64,000 nucleotides of DNA from Halothermothrix sp. (lineage in GTDB: Bacteria > Bacillota > Halanaerobiia > DY22613), in the NCBI GenBank assembly GCA_016841825.1, contig JAENYK010000006.1:124001-188000 (forward strand), in the 5' to 3' direction. The position numbers and the translations under genes were made by a program. Positions 8,021 through 19,997 of this stretch are shown in pieces. The notes beneath the pieces are model-generated. The model ran no database searches. It saw only the letters and a list, made by a program, of their open reading frames with translations, and was not told the origin of the DNA. The first letter of the stretch is position 1. Each line of letters begins with the position of its first letter.

Positions 8021-8060
8021 ATATAAGATAAGACCCCGAAGAAGGGGTCTTATCTTATAT
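8021..8060. terminator. bidirectional terminator between convergent genes
   Basis: ATATAAGATAAGACCCC pairs with GGGGTCTTATCTTATAT around a short loop. It lies between the + gene ending at 8014 and the - gene ending at 8080, with A/T-rich flanks on both sides. Confidence 0.8.
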
Positions 8061-8079
8061 ATAAATTATTTTGTTAACT

Positions 8080-10482
8080 TTACTGGTTATCATCCTCAAC
8101 CCATTCTGGAATAACAGGGACGGAGATGACCTCACTTAAACTATCGCGTACTAGTTCGATCTTTTGACTATACATATTACCTGCCCGCTGAGTTTCGGTT
8201 ATATCTTTGATCTGGATATGTTTCAAATCTCCATTCTCGGTCACCAGAACCAGGTATTGATCTCTTGAACCCGAGATGATGCTAAACAGGTCATAATTAG
8301 AGCTGGAGAGAGTTTTTAAACCTTTACCGTTGCGTTTTTGAATCTTATATTCAAAAATATGAGTTCGTTTTCCACGGGCTTCATCGGTTAGAACAACTAC
8401 ATAATGGTCTTCTTTAGTTAGATTAAAGCTGATTACGGTGTCCTGTTCGTCTAATTTAATTCCGATACTTCCTTTCGTGTTTCGACCAGTTGGGGACACC
8501 TCATCTTCATTAAAATGAATACATAATCCTCTTCTAGTCCCCAAAAGAATCTTCTGGCGATCATCTGTTATTTTAACACCTATGACATAATCTTTATCGT
8601 CGAGATTGATAGCTTTAATCTGGGTAACAGTGGAATCGTATTCTTCACCAAGAGTCTTTTTAATCATCCCTTTGGCAGTTGCAATAGTAATGAACTTCTC
8701 TTTGTTATCTTTCGTAAGAATGATTACATCAACTATTTCTTCGCCCATGGGGATCTTTAAATAATTGTTTAACGGATCACCCGTAGCCAGAGGATGATGT
8801 TCTGGTAAGTCATAGGCGTTGAGTCCGTAACAGTTACCAGATTTGGTAAAGAAGAGAATTCTGTCTAAAGTAGTACCTTGTAAGATATGGGTGATAAAAT
8901 CTTTTTTGCCAACACGGACATTGGCGATATCAGTAGTTCGCTTGATATATTGACGATATGATAGGGTAATTACGACATTTTCTTCTTTAATTAGATCTTC
9001 TGTTTCAATCTCTGCTTCAGAAGCATCCTTGATGATGGTGGTTTTGCGTGTGTCACCATATTGATTTTTGACCTGCTCTAGTTCCTCTTTAATCAGGTCA
9101 TGTAAGACCTCTTTGTTAGCTAAGATATTCTTTAAACCTGCAATCTTCATTTCCAGTTCACCAATCTCGCTTTCAATCTTTTCCTGTTCCATACCTACTA
9201 AACGCTGTAATTGCATTTTTAAGATGGCTTCAGCCTGTGTTTCAGTAATCATTAGGGTTTTGATTAAACGTTCCCTGGCTTCATTGGTGGATTTGGATGT
9301 TCGGATAATCTGAATTACCAGGTCTAATTTGTCAATTGCAGTTTTTAGACCATGAAGAATATGCAGACGATCTTCAGCATGGCGTAGTTCATATTCTGTG
9401 CGTTTTGTCACTACTTCTTCACGGAAGTTTAAGAACTCCTGGAGTATCTCCTTCAAATTCAAAACTTTTGGTTGTTTACCAACCAGAGTCAGCATATTGA
9501 TTCGATAAGTTGACTGCATAGAAGTATATTTGTATAACTGATTTAAAACTATATTAGAATTAGAGTTGGTTTTGAGTTCGATGACAATCCGCATTCCATC
9601 CCGGTCTGATTCATCCCTAATATCTGAGATATTATTAACTTTTTCTTTGTTCACAGCATCAGCAATCTCTTCGATTAGTTTAGTTTTTTGTAACTGATAA
9701 GGAATCTCAGTGATGATAATCTGCTCTTTAGATTTACCTTTATTCTCAATCTCAGCTTTGGCTCTGACAGTAATTCGTCCAGTACCAGTCTGATAAGCGG
9801 ATCTGATGCCCTCAATTCCCACAATCTCTCCACCGGTTGGAAAATCAGGTCCTTTGATCGATTGCATCAGTTTAGCGATGGAGATCTCAGGATCTTCCAA
9901 TAATCTGTTCAGACCATTGATGACTTCTCTTGCGTTATGTGGTGGAATGTCTGTACTCATACCTACTGCAATACCACTTGAGCCGTTAATTAATAGATTA
10001 GGTATCTTTGATGGAAGAACAATAGGTTCATCTAAAGTTCCATCAAAGTTAGAGGTGAATTGGACAGTGTCTTTATTAATATCTGCCAATAGATCTATTG
10101 ACATAGGAGTTAGTCGAGCCTCGGTATAGCGCATAGCTGCCGGACTGTCTCCATCAATAGAGCCGAAATTACCATGACCGTCGATTAATGGATAGCGCTG
10201 GACAAAATCTTGTGCCATTCTAACCATTGCATTATAGACGGCAGCATCACCGTGGGGGTGGTATTTACCTAATACTTCTCCGACGATTCTGGCAGATTTT
10301 TTGTGCGGTTTATCTGGTGTCAGTCCCAGATCCCGGGCAGCGTAAAGAATTCTGCGATGAACAGGTTTTAATCCATCACGTACGTCTGGTAAAGCACGTG
10401 CAACTATAACGCTGAGGGAATAACTTAGAAATGCATCTTTCATCTTATCTTCGATGGCAATGCGAGTACTCTGATTACTCAT
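8080..10482 (-). CDS. parC: type IIA DNA topoisomerase subunit A, topoisomerase IV-like
   Basis: DNA-cleaving subunit that forms a tetramer with the divergently encoded B subunit. The 800-residue protein has the winged-helix breakage domain with catalytic Tyr119 in [10 protein letters not shown], a coiled-coil gate (about 340-480) and a C-terminal beta-pinwheel (about 500-790). The canonical GyrA box (QRRGGKG) expected after YIKR is absent; [17 protein letters not shown] takes its place. This argues for a topoisomerase IV-type decatenase rather than gyrase. The quinolone region reads [12 protein letters not shown], with Ala80 and Asn84 where Ser and Asp/Glu are usual. SD AAAGGAGT precedes the start. 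A GyrA paralogue elsewhere is expected but cannot be seen. Confidence 0.85.
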   Translation of the reverse strand: MSNQSTRIAIEDKMKDAFLSYSLSVIVARALPDVRDGLKPVHRRILYAARDLGLTPDKPHKKSARIVGEVLGKYHPHGDAAVYNAMVRMAQDFVQRYPLIDGHGNFGSIDGDSPAAMRYTEARLTPMSIDLLADINKDTVQFTSNFDGTLDEPIVLPSKIPNLLINGSSGIAVGMSTDIPPHNAREVINGLNRLLEDPEISIAKLMQSIKGPDFPTGGEIVGIEGIRSAYQTGTGRITVRAKAEIENKGKSKEQIIITEIPYQLQKTKLIEEIADAVNKEKVNNISDIRDESDRDGMRIVIELKTNSNSNIVLNQLYKYTSMQSTYRINMLTLVGKQPKVLNLKEILQEFLNFREEVVTKRTEYELRHAEDRLHILHGLKTAIDKLDLVIQIIRTSKSTNEARERLIKTLMITETQAEAILKMQLQRLVGMEQEKIESEIGELEMKIAGLKNILANKEVLHDLIKEELEQVKNQYGDTRKTTIIKDASEAEIETEDLIKEENVVITLSYRQYIKRTTDIANVRVGKKDFITHILQGTTLDRILFFTKSGNCYGLNAYDLPEHHPLATGDPLNNYLKIPMGEEIVDVIILTKDNKEKFITIATAKGMIKKTLGEEYDSTVTQIKAINLDDKDYVIGVKITDDRQKILLGTRRGLCIHFNEDEVSPTGRNTKGSIGIKLDEQDTVISFNLTKEDHYVVVLTDEARGKRTHIFEYKIQKRNGKGLKTLSSSNYDLFSIISGSRDQYLVLVTENGDLKHIQIKDITETQRAGNMYSQKIELVRDSLSEVISVPVIPEWVEDDNQ

Positions 10483-12817
<2,335 letters not shown>

Positions 12818-12828
12818 ATAATCGAATT

Positions 12829-12863
12829 AAAGGACTTTTGTTCTGGCAAAGGTCCTTTTTTTA
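12829..12863 (+). terminator. intrinsic terminator after the subunit B gene
   Basis: AAAGGACTTTTG pairs with CAAAGGTCCTTT, followed by TTTTTAC. Confidence 0.8.
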
Positions 12864-12970
12864 CTATAGGTTAGACTTTTTTAGAAGGGAAAGGTAGCTG
12901 ATTTGTTTATATCAGAGCAAAAAGCGACTTTAGTCTTATATTAAGGAAACAGATACTAGACTCATATCTA

Positions 12971-12999
12971 TTGTGATTCAAGATTTTGTGAGATATAAT
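12971..12999 (+). promoter_or_regulatory. promoter for the TPR-SpoIID gene
   Basis: TTGTGA (12971-12976), 17-bp spacer, TATAAT (12994-12999), about 33 bp before the GTG start. Confidence 0.6.
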
Positions 13000-13031
13000 T
13001 AAAGTAGTAAAGGTTAAGGAGGGAAGTAGTA

Positions 13032-15098
13032 GTGAATCGAAGCAATTATCAACGTTTTTGGGCAATAGCAGTAATTGGTGTTATTCTGGTATTTAGCAAG
13101 ATGTTCGGTGTTTTAACTCTGGCAGACTGGCAGCCTGATCTTCAGAAGATGAGTGCCCAGGCAAAGGAGGCATATTATGCTGGCAACCTGGACAAGTCTT
13201 TAGAGACATATCGGGAGATTTTAAAATATGAGCCTGATGGGCGATCTTCCCTCCAGATGGCTTCTATTTATGAGGAGAAAGGTGATTATTTGCAGGCAAC
13301 AAAATCCTATGAGATCTATTTGCAGTATCATTCCAATGATTCACAAGCCAGATTGGATTTGGCTATAGCCAGATATAATCAGGGCAACTATGCTTCGGCT
13401 GAAAAAGACCTGTTTAATCTGCTGCAAAAAGAAGATTTGGATTATGTCTTTGCCAGAGAAGCTGCCTATTATTTAAGCAAGATCAATCAGCATAATGGGC
13501 AATATCAGAAAGCCATTATCTATGCTGATCAGGCATTAAAAGCAGATTCTAAATTTGCTCTTGCTACTATTCAGAAAGGTTGGATTTATGAGCTCCTGGG
13601 TGAGACTGATCAAGCGATTAATAATTATCTTGCTGGTCTTACTTTAGACGGAAGTCTTAAAGGAGTACAACGGCAGTTAGGACTACTGTATTTTAAAAAG
13701 AAAGATTATACTAAAGCTTATGATCGTTTTGACAAAGCATTAGATGAAAACGACAATGATCTGGTCTCTAAAGCTAAACTCGAATGGTTAGAAACTGAAT
13801 TTCCAGGTAAATATAAGCGAAGTACTGCACCACCAGAACCTAAAAATTTTCCGGAGACAGTTAAATTTGAACAGATTTCGCCCCTTGCAGAAGCAGCTAA
13901 AATTACAAAAATTAGAGTCGGACTGGCGGGGGGAGATTCTCAAAAGGTTGTTATCTTTAGGGTGGGATCTGATTTTCAGGTCAAGGATCTGGAAGGAGAA
14001 GTTCTGACAACTGGCGAAGCAGGGGATATCTGGATGGCAGAGTTGAAGGGAAAGACAGCAGAATTGGTAAATTATCCTGATGGTAAACCGTTAAAATTTA
14101 CATCTCCAATTCGTATTGAACCTGTAGAATATGTACCGATTCTGATTCATCAAGTTCAGTTTGGTGAGGGATACTATTGGTCCGGTAAACAGGATCGTCA
14201 GTATCGGGGTCAGATTGAATTAATGCCAAAAACTGATGGATTAACGGTGGTTAATATTGTTAATGTGGAAGATTATCTGTATTCAGTGGTAGCATCGGAG
14301 ATGCCTTCATCCTGGCCTCTGGAAGCTTTAAAAGTTCAGGCGGTGGCTGCCCGAACTTACACCTATTTTAATTTGGGTAAACACAAATCGGCGGGTTACG
14401 ATCTTTGTGATACAGTGCATTGTGCGGCATATAATGGTATCAGTTGGGAGAGTAATAGTACCAGACTGGCGGTTAATGAAACCCTGGGTGAGGTTATGAC
14501 CTACAATGGCCGCCCGATTAACGCTGTCTATAGTTCGAATTCAGGTGGACATACAGAAGATGCAAAAGATGTCTGGGGATTTGATCTGCCATATCTCAAG
14601 GGAGTTTCAACTCTTATAGAGGATTCAGAAGTATTTCCCTTAGAACCGGCGGATTTAAAGGATTGGTTAAGAAAAAGACCTGGTGCTTATTCAGCAGATC
14701 CTCGATTTGCCAATATGGTGCAATACCGGTGGCAGCGAAGAGTAACTCGCAGTTTTATCGAAGACAGGTTGAATATTGGTAAACTTCAGGAATTAAAAGT
14801 TACTGGTCGAGGTATAGGTGGTAGTGTGATCTCAATGCTGGTTATTGGGGATAAGGGAGAGATTGAGTTAAAGAATAGTCTGCGATCAAATCTGGGCGGA
14901 TTACGAAGTAATCGTTTCTTCTTTAGACCGGAGTATGAGAATGGCCAACTCTCAGGCTATATCTTCTATGGAGGAGGTTGGGGCCACAGTGCCGGTATGG
15001 ACCAGGTAGCGGCTGCCGGGATGGCCAGAGATGGGATTAATTACGATGATATTTTGAAACATTTTTATACTGGGATAGATCTGGAGAAAAAATATTAA
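13032..15098 (+). CDS. TPR-repeat protein with SpoIID/LytB domain
   Basis: The 688-residue envelope protein has an N-terminal membrane anchor (about 8-30), a series of TPR motifs (about 38-260: AKEAYYAGNLDKSLETYREILKYEP and later repeats) and a C-terminal SpoIID/LytB domain (about 400-685). Conserved elements include VNVEDYLYSVVASEMPSSW, ALKVQAVAARTY, YSSNSGGHTEDAKDVWG and the terminal GGGWGHSAGMDQ. SpoIID domains bind or cleave peptidoglycan glycan strands; catalytic activity is shown only for some members. GTG 13032 follows AAGGAGGGAAG. Genuine SpoIID is about 340 residues without TPRs, so this is more likely a wall-remodelling relative than the sporulation protein itself. Confidence 0.82.
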   Translation: MNRSNYQRFWAIAVIGVILVFSKMFGVLTLADWQPDLQKMSAQAKEAYYAGNLDKSLETYREILKYEPDGRSSLQMASIYEEKGDYLQATKSYEIYLQYHSNDSQARLDLAIARYNQGNYASAEKDLFNLLQKEDLDYVFAREAAYYLSKINQHNGQYQKAIIYADQALKADSKFALATIQKGWIYELLGETDQAINNYLAGLTLDGSLKGVQRQLGLLYFKKKDYTKAYDRFDKALDENDNDLVSKAKLEWLETEFPGKYKRSTAPPEPKNFPETVKFEQISPLAEAAKITKIRVGLAGGDSQKVVIFRVGSDFQVKDLEGEVLTTGEAGDIWMAELKGKTAELVNYPDGKPLKFTSPIRIEPVEYVPILIHQVQFGEGYYWSGKQDRQYRGQIELMPKTDGLTVVNIVNVEDYLYSVVASEMPSSWPLEALKVQAVAARTYTYFNLGKHKSAGYDLCDTVHCAAYNGISWESNSTRLAVNETLGEVMTYNGRPINAVYSSNSGGHTEDAKDVWGFDLPYLKGVSTLIEDSEVFPLEPADLKDWLRKRPGAYSADPRFANMVQYRWQRRVTRSFIEDRLNIGKLQELKVTGRGIGGSVISMLVIGDKGEIELKNSLRSNLGGLRSNRFFFRPEYENGQLSGYIFYGGGWGHSAGMDQVAAAGMARDGINYDDILKHFYTGIDLEKKY

Positions 15099-15111
15099 TC
15101 TATAATAGTTG

Positions 15112-15139
15112 AAGCCTGTGGAGCTGTTCCACAGGCTTT
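15112..15139 (+). terminator. intrinsic terminator after the SpoIID-domain gene
   Basis: AAGCCTGTGGA pairs with TCCACAGGCTT around a five-base loop, followed by TATTAATT. Confidence 0.8.
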
Positions 15140-15253
15140 ATTAATTGATGGTTTGAATTGGTTCTGTTAGTTGTGTCTCTACGAAATATTATTTCCGGTT
15201 CACTGAGTGCTAATGTTTTTGCCGATAATTGGACAAATATTTCCCAATGATTA

Positions 15254-15308
15254 TTGACAGTAGAGAAGAATAAAGTTATAATAAATATATGAATAATTGT
15301 TCATATAT
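15254..15308 (+). promoter_or_regulatory. consensus promoter with ArsR/SmtB-type operator
   Basis: TTGACA (15254-15259) and TATAAT (15277-15282) are 17 bp apart. The palindrome at 15285-15308 starts 2 bp after the -10. Its core (15287-15306) reads ATATGAATAA/TTGTTCATAT and has one mismatched base pair. This is the 12-2-12 operator shape bound by SmtB/CzrA/CadC-type repressors. The site covers the transcription start, so a bound repressor would block initiation of the metal-ATPase gene. The likely repressor gene is at 17722. Confidence 0.85.
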
Positions 15309-15349
15309 AAATATGACTTACATTATTAATAAGTTTGGGAGGGAGAAAT

Positions 15350-17494
15350 ATGGTATCAGCGGAAAAAAAGGAGACAGGCGAAGCAAAGGTCATTTGTTTA
15401 CAGGGTTTAACCTGTGCGAACTGTGCTGCCAAAATTGAAGCACAGGTTCAAAAACTGGAGTATGTGGGATCAGCCACGATGAACCTGGTTAATCAGACAC
15501 TAACTGTAACAGTGCCTACCGAGGAATCTGCCAGGGTCGTGGATACTGTTAAAGAGATTGTTTTACGTTTGGAACCTCATGTTAAAGTATATCCAGCACA
15601 TGAGATGAGTCATAATCAACATCTTCAAGCACATTCCGGGTTACTGAAAGAGGTTATTCAGATTGGAATCGGTGCTACCTTTTTTGCGATAGCTTTGTTA
15701 GTTAATTTCTCTTATCCAGTGGAACTGGGTCTGTTCATAATAGCTTATTTGATCATTGGCGGGGAAGTTCTCTTCCGGGCAGGAAAGAATATTTTACGAG
15801 GTCAGGTTTTTGATGAAAACTTTCTAATGGCACTGGCTACTGTTGGCGCTATTGGTATTGGTGAATTTCCTGAAGCTATATCGGTTATGCTTTTCTATCA
15901 AATAGGTGAACTGTTCCAGGGAATGGCTGTGAATCGTTCCCGACGTTCGATAAAGGAACTGTTAGATATCAGACCTGAATATGCCAATATTGAGCAGAAT
16001 GGGAGATTGGTTCAGGTAGATCCTCAACTGATAGGTGTAAATGAAATTATTGTAGTTAAACCGGGAGAAAGAGTTCCCCTGGATGGAGTAGTTATAGAAG
16101 GTCAATCAATGTTAGATACATCTGCACTAACTGGTGAATCTGTTCCCCGGAGAGTAGAATCCGCTGACGATGTATTGGCTGGTTTTATCAATCTTAATGG
16201 GCTTTTGACTGTCAAAGTTAGCAAACCATTTGGTGAGTCAGCAGTAATGAAAATTTTGGATATGGTGCAAAATGCCAGTTCCCGAAAAGCACAGACCGAG
16301 AATTTTATTACAAAATTCGCCAGATATTATACACCGGCTGTAGTGATCTCTGCTCTGGCTATTGCCGTCATTCCACCACTATTTCTACCCGGTGCAATAT
16401 TTGCTGATTGGTTATATCGGGGGTTGATTTTTCTGGTAGTCTCTTGTCCTTGTGCCCTTGTGATCTCCATTCCCCTCGGCTTTTTCGGAGGCATTGGTGG
16501 TGCTTCAAGAAACGGTATTTTGATTAAAGGAGGTAACTACCTGGAAGCTCTAAATCAGGTAAAAACAGTGGTTTTTGATAAAACTGGGACGTTAACCCAC
16601 GGAGTATTCAAGGTAACAGAGATCTTTACTGTGGGGGATGTGACCCGGGAGGAACTATTGACCTATGCTGCTCAGGCTGAATCTAATTCTAATCACCCCA
16701 TTGCTAAATCAATTTTGGAGGCATATGGTGAGCCGATCTATATTGACCAAAATAGTCAATATCAAGAGATTACGGGTCAAGGAGTTAAAACTATTGTGGA
16801 TGGTAAAGAAATTCTTGCGGGTAATGATCTGTTGATGCAAAATAATTGCATTCCGTATAAGTCTGTGTCTGCTGCGGGGACCGTCGTTCATCTTGCATAT
16901 TCAGGACAATATCTGGGTTATATTATTATTAACGATGAGATAAAGGCTGATGCAGCCAAATCAATCTCTAATCTGCGCAGATTGGGAATAGAACGGGTTA
17001 TAATGTTAACTGGTGATCGACAAGAGATAGCAGAAAAGGTAGCCGCTGAATTAGAGATAGATCAGGTATATGCTGAACTATTACCTGATGAAAAGGTAGC
17101 TAAAGTTGAAGATCTGGTAGGAGATAGATCGGGTAAATTAGTTTTTGTTGGAGACGGCATTAATGATGCTCCGGTTCTTGCCAGGGCAGACATCGGGGTT
17201 GCCATGGGTGGTTTGGGTTCAGATGCAGCTATTGAAGCAGCAGACATAGTTTTGATGACCGATGAACCATCCAGGTTGATTGATGCACTTAAAATTGCCC
17301 GGAAGACTAAATCTATTGTCTGGCAAAATATTGTTTTTGCCATGGGAGTAAAAGGTCTTGTCTTACTTCTTGGGGTTTCTGGTCATGCTACAATGTGGGA
17401 AGCTGTATTTGCAGATGTGGGTGTCGCTTTGATAGCTGTTTTAAATTCCCTCAGAGCCATTGGTTATACACGCCAAAAGACAAATATTGCTTAA
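15350..17494 (+). CDS. Zn/Cd/Pb-type heavy-metal P1B ATPase
   Basis: ATP-driven exporter of divalent soft metals. The 714-residue protein has an N-terminal HMA metal-binding domain with GLTCANCAAKIE, a His-rich linker (HEMSHNQHLQAH), and membrane segments. TGES in the actuator loop, SCPCALVISIPL in the translocation helix, the phosphorylation site DKTGTLT, and GDGINDAP with the class-conserved tail are all intact. CPC with the IPLG context fits the Zn/Cd/Pb subgroup (ZntA/CadA) rather than copper. ATG 15350 was chosen behind GGGAGGGAGAAAT; the in-frame TTG 15335 precedes that SD. Control by the SmtB-type operator upstream and the arsR-type gene downstream agrees with metal-induced efflux. Confidence 0.92.
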   Translation: MVSAEKKETGEAKVICLQGLTCANCAAKIEAQVQKLEYVGSATMNLVNQTLTVTVPTEESARVVDTVKEIVLRLEPHVKVYPAHEMSHNQHLQAHSGLLKEVIQIGIGATFFAIALLVNFSYPVELGLFIIAYLIIGGEVLFRAGKNILRGQVFDENFLMALATVGAIGIGEFPEAISVMLFYQIGELFQGMAVNRSRRSIKELLDIRPEYANIEQNGRLVQVDPQLIGVNEIIVVKPGERVPLDGVVIEGQSMLDTSALTGESVPRRVESADDVLAGFINLNGLLTVKVSKPFGESAVMKILDMVQNASSRKAQTENFITKFARYYTPAVVISALAIAVIPPLFLPGAIFADWLYRGLIFLVVSCPCALVISIPLGFFGGIGGASRNGILIKGGNYLEALNQVKTVVFDKTGTLTHGVFKVTEIFTVGDVTREELLTYAAQAESNSNHPIAKSILEAYGEPIYIDQNSQYQEITGQGVKTIVDGKEILAGNDLLMQNNCIPYKSVSAAGTVVHLAYSGQYLGYIIINDEIKADAAKSISNLRRLGIERVIMLTGDRQEIAEKVAAELEIDQVYAELLPDEKVAKVEDLVGDRSGKLVFVGDGINDAPVLARADIGVAMGGLGSDAAIEAADIVLMTDEPSRLIDALKIARKTKSIVWQNIVFAMGVKGLVLLLGVSGHATMWEAVFADVGVALIAVLNSLRAIGYTRQKTNIA

Positions 17495-17544
17495 GTTTGC
17501 AGGGGAAATGGGATTCTCTGAGGAAATACAGAATAATGAAGTAA

Positions 17545-17688
17545 TTTAACACACTTCAGAAGGATAGTCTCCCGGCCTCTATTGGTGGGAGTTTATATAA
17601 CTAAAACAGTGTTTACTCAATGGAAGTACAAACTCCCTTCTGAAGTCGTTAATCTAAAGAATTACCAACTTGCTGTTAATGCGATTGT
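17545..17688 (+). repeat. structured intergenic repeat, copy 3
   Basis: Lies between the metal ATPase and its arsR-type regulator, in sense orientation. Inner hairpin CTCCC..GGGAG is intact, and TTCAGAAGG (5') pairs with CCTTCTGAA (3'). The final hairpin (TTACCAACTTGCTGTTAA) has mismatches. It ends about 33 bp before the arsR start. No clear promoter lies directly upstream, so this copy is probably read through from the ATPase transcript. Confidence 0.75.
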
Positions 17689-17721
17689 ACAAATCAGAGA
17701 GTCTAAAAGGAGGTAATGGCG

Positions 17722-18105
17722 ATGAAGGATTGGGGAAAAATTGAGCAAGATCAGAATATTATTGATTATTGCACTGAATGTAAGGTCCATCACCATCTGT
17801 TAGCAAAATTGGATCGACAGATTAGTGAGGAGACATACCATCATTTAGCTGAAATATTTAAAACTTTAGGTGATTCTACCCGGATAAAGATTATCCATGC
17901 ACTGGCTCAGTCAGAACTCTGCGTTTGCGACCTGACTGAACTATTGGGGATGACCCAATCTGCGGTATCTCATCAATTACGAGTATTACGTAATAGTCGT
18001 TTAGTCAAATATCGCAAAGAGGGCCGTACGGTCTTTTACTCTCTGGATGATGACCATATATTGCTTTTATTTCAACAGGGTTTGGATCATGTACTGCATG
18101 GTTAA
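17722..18105 (+). CDS. ArsR/SmtB-family metal-sensing repressor
   Basis: Homodimeric winged-helix repressor that leaves DNA when it binds metal. The 127-residue protein has the core LAEIFKTLGDSTRIKIIHAL, the SELCVCDL metal motif in helix 3 (CxC, as in CadC/ArsR) and the recognition helix TQSAVSHQLRVLRNSRLVKYRKEGRTVFYSL. Extra ligands are likely in the N-terminus (DYCTECKVHHHL). Cys residues at both sites point to a CadC-like Cd/Pb/Zn sensor. ATG 17722 fits AAAGGAGGT (17706-17714) better than ATG 17716. Placement after the P-type ATPase, which carries a matching operator, makes that its target. It converges with the radical SAM gene. Confidence 0.9.
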   Translation: MKDWGKIEQDQNIIDYCTECKVHHHLLAKLDRQISEETYHHLAEIFKTLGDSTRIKIIHALAQSELCVCDLTELLGMTQSAVSHQLRVLRNSRLVKYRKEGRTVFYSLDDDHILLLFQQGLDHVLHG

Positions 18106-18133
18106 GTGGATGTTACGGAGGCTGTGAATGATT

Positions 18134-19378
18134 TCAATCATGCTCAGGGGGATTTATTAATCCCATCTGCTTCCATCGTTGTACCTTTTTGGCTAATTTT
18201 TGTTGGGAAAACCATTGTCCATATAACCGCTGTTCCTGGGCAAATCGTCCCAGATAGCTCAAGGTTTTTGGATCAAGGGGTTCTGTTTCGGTATTTGCCC
18301 ATGGTGAGCCTACCAATGGCATAAAAACATGGGCATGGATTCTCGCTCCATATTTACGATTAATCCTGGTCATCCAGTTTAGAGTATCTCGTCTATCTTG
18401 CGGAGTTTCGCCCGGCAAGCCGAAGATAAAATCCACCAATGGCTCTATGCCAAACTTTCGGGTAAGACTGATTGCCCGTTCTCCATCTTCCAGAGTATGG
18501 CCCCGTTTCATTCTCTTTAACATCTCTTCAGAACCAGACTGAATTCCAATAACTAAAGACTGGTTGTCACAATATTTAGTAATTAGTTTTAGAACTTCAG
18601 GAGTAACCGATTCTGGTCTAACTTCCGAAGGAAAAGAACCAAAATAAAGCTGTTTTATTCCCACCTGTCTAATTCGAAAAAATAATTTTTCCAAAATGTC
18701 CAAATTGGGTCTTACACCGTTAGGTGAACTATATCCAAAAGCATTAGGTGTGATAAATCTGGCCATTAATTTGTCATAAGGTACACTCCAGGCCAAATAT
18801 TCGATAATCTGGTCAATATCTCGATCTCTTATTTTCCGACCGGCGATATAGGAGGTTGCACAATATTTGCAGCCAAAGGGACATCCCCTGGTAATCTCAA
18901 TCGGGATGAACATCAGATGATCTTTGTGGGTCGGAAAAGGTGGATAATCATTAAGGTCGATGGGATGCAAAGTTCCATCATATATCTTTTTTCGGTGACC
19001 TGCCAGGAGATCAGCACAATATTGTCGAATTGTGGCTTCACCATCTCCAGGAAAGATAGAATCAAAACCTAAAGTTTGACCACTTTTTGGGTCACCTGAG
19101 ATATGAGGTCCTCCTGCAATGGTGGAATAGGGTGTTTTCAGATTCAGTTTTCTCAGATCAGTCAGGTCGGTAATGATCTGATCCAGATCAAAAGTCATGA
19201 ACGAAAAGGCGACAATTATTTCAGCGTATTCACCATCATACTCTTTGATCTGATCGATCTTTTTAACAAATAGTATATCAATATCTTGAAGAAGATCGGT
19301 TTTTTCTAAAGAAGCTATAAGTGGGGCAAAACTATACTTTACGTTTTTCAGACTGCGAAAAATCAGGGCATATTTCAT
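18134..19378 (-). CDS. B12-binding radical SAM protein (MJ_1487-like family)
   Basis: The 414-residue cytoplasmic protein has an N-terminal cobalamin-binding-like domain (about 1-130; IIVAFSFMTFDLDQI, IAGGPHISGDP), then a radical SAM core (about 145-360). The cluster motif is CPFGCKYCATSY (CxxxCxxC). IGIQSGSEEMLKRMKRGH and VDFIFGLPGETPQDRRDT are typical of the B12-dependent class. The canonical B12 DxHxxG loop is not present, so cobalamin may be absent or bound base-on. It resembles the TIGR04013 family of unknown substrate. A repeat copy and an extended -10 promoter lie upstream on the same strand. Only about 28 bp separate its end from convergent arsR. Confidence 0.8.
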   Translation of the reverse strand: MKYALIFRSLKNVKYSFAPLIASLEKTDLLQDIDILFVKKIDQIKEYDGEYAEIIVAFSFMTFDLDQIITDLTDLRKLNLKTPYSTIAGGPHISGDPKSGQTLGFDSIFPGDGEATIRQYCADLLAGHRKKIYDGTLHPIDLNDYPPFPTHKDHLMFIPIEITRGCPFGCKYCATSYIAGRKIRDRDIDQIIEYLAWSVPYDKLMARFITPNAFGYSSPNGVRPNLDILEKLFFRIRQVGIKQLYFGSFPSEVRPESVTPEVLKLITKYCDNQSLVIGIQSGSEEMLKRMKRGHTLEDGERAISLTRKFGIEPLVDFIFGLPGETPQDRRDTLNWMTRINRKYGARIHAHVFMPLVGSPWANTETEPLDPKTLSYLGRFAQEQRLYGQWFSQQKLAKKVQRWKQMGLINPPEHD

Positions 19379-19460
19379 CTAATCTATTGTCCTTTCTTTT
19401 CTGATCTAGAAATATTATAACCCAAAAAAAGAATTTCGCCAAATTTTATTTTTTAGAGTT

Positions 19461-19608
19461 GAAGTTACATTAGCAGCAAGTTGTGACTATCTGGATTTAA
19501 AGACCTCAGAGAGAGATTCATACCTCCATTGAAGTAGACACTATTTGGTTAATTTTTACTCTCGCCTTCAGCGAGCAGAGACTTTTTTTTATGGAATGTC
19601 GCTATAAA
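19461..19608 (-). repeat. structured intergenic repeat, copy 7 (minus strand)
   Basis: Read on the minus strand it begins TTTATAGCGACATTCC and keeps the family order. The inner hairpin here is CTCGC..GCGAG instead of CTCCC..GGGAG, a compensatory change. The next hairpin pairs ACTTCA with TGAGGT. The 5' strand that could pair with the distal strand is largely lost (poly-A), so the ACTTCA hairpin is the one retained. It lies about 80 bp upstream of the radical SAM start, in sense orientation to it. Confidence 0.7.
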
Positions 19609-19634
19609 CACATAATAAAGAAGGAAAAGTTGTC

Positions 19635-19643
19635 ATTATAGCA
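19635..19643 (-). promoter_or_regulatory. extended -10 promoter for the radical SAM gene
   Basis: On the minus strand TGCTATAAT (19643 to 19635) is an extended -10 element. A TTGAAA lies upstream, but only 12 bp away, so it is unlikely to be a proper -35. Transcription would start near 19628, about 20-25 nt before repeat copy 7. Confidence 0.55.
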
Positions 19644-19706
19644 AAAGCATATTTTCAACTGGTGAGGGCAAAATGTTAATAAATCCGATAAGGAGGTGCT
19701 GATTAA

Positions 19707-19931
19707 ATGCCTCATGTAGAAGTCCATTCTCAGGAAGGTAAATATTCAACAAAAGGTGACTGTCCAGAGCGGGAGATGGGGGCATCTCCACCAGATTTTA
19801 TGCCGGCGATTATGGGATGGATATCTCAAGAAGAACAGCGTCAACGTGCCCATGATCTGATTGAGGCTGCTGACGAGATTGCTCCAACCGGTAGAGCTAA
19901 AAGACGGCAATATGATGGAACTGAATCATAA
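19707..19931 (+). CDS. unidentified 74-aa protein
   Basis: Small soluble protein, MPHVEVHSQEGKYSTKGDCP at the start and a Lys/Arg-rich end (AKRRQYDGTES). It contains one cysteine and a helix-forming middle (ISQEEQRQRAHDLIEAADEI). No known domain is apparent. SD ATAAGGAGGTG gives good spacing to ATG 19707, and a terminator follows directly, so it is a convincing single-gene unit. Possibly a spore- or stress-associated small protein; that is a guess from size only. Confidence 0.65.
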   Translation: MPHVEVHSQEGKYSTKGDCPEREMGASPPDFMPAIMGWISQEEQRQRAHDLIEAADEIAPTGRAKRRQYDGTES

Positions 19932-19949
19932 TTTTCTAGTATTTAAAGA

Positions 19950-19983
19950 AGAGGAGTCCTTCCCCGCCGGACTCTTTTCTTAA
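19950..19983 (+). terminator. intrinsic terminator after the 74-aa gene
   Basis: GAGTCC pairs with GGACTC around TTCCCCGCC, followed by TTTTCTT. Confidence 0.7.
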
Positions 19984-19997
19984 AAGGAGGTAATCTG

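Noticed and set aside
16709-17343. Minus-strand frames opposite the P-type ATPase
   Set aside because: Shadows of the strong + strand coding sequence, with no SD or recognisable protein.
18106-18324. 72-codon + frame following arsR
   Set aside because: It runs opposite the radical SAM coding sequence in a shadow frame and has no SD or family match.
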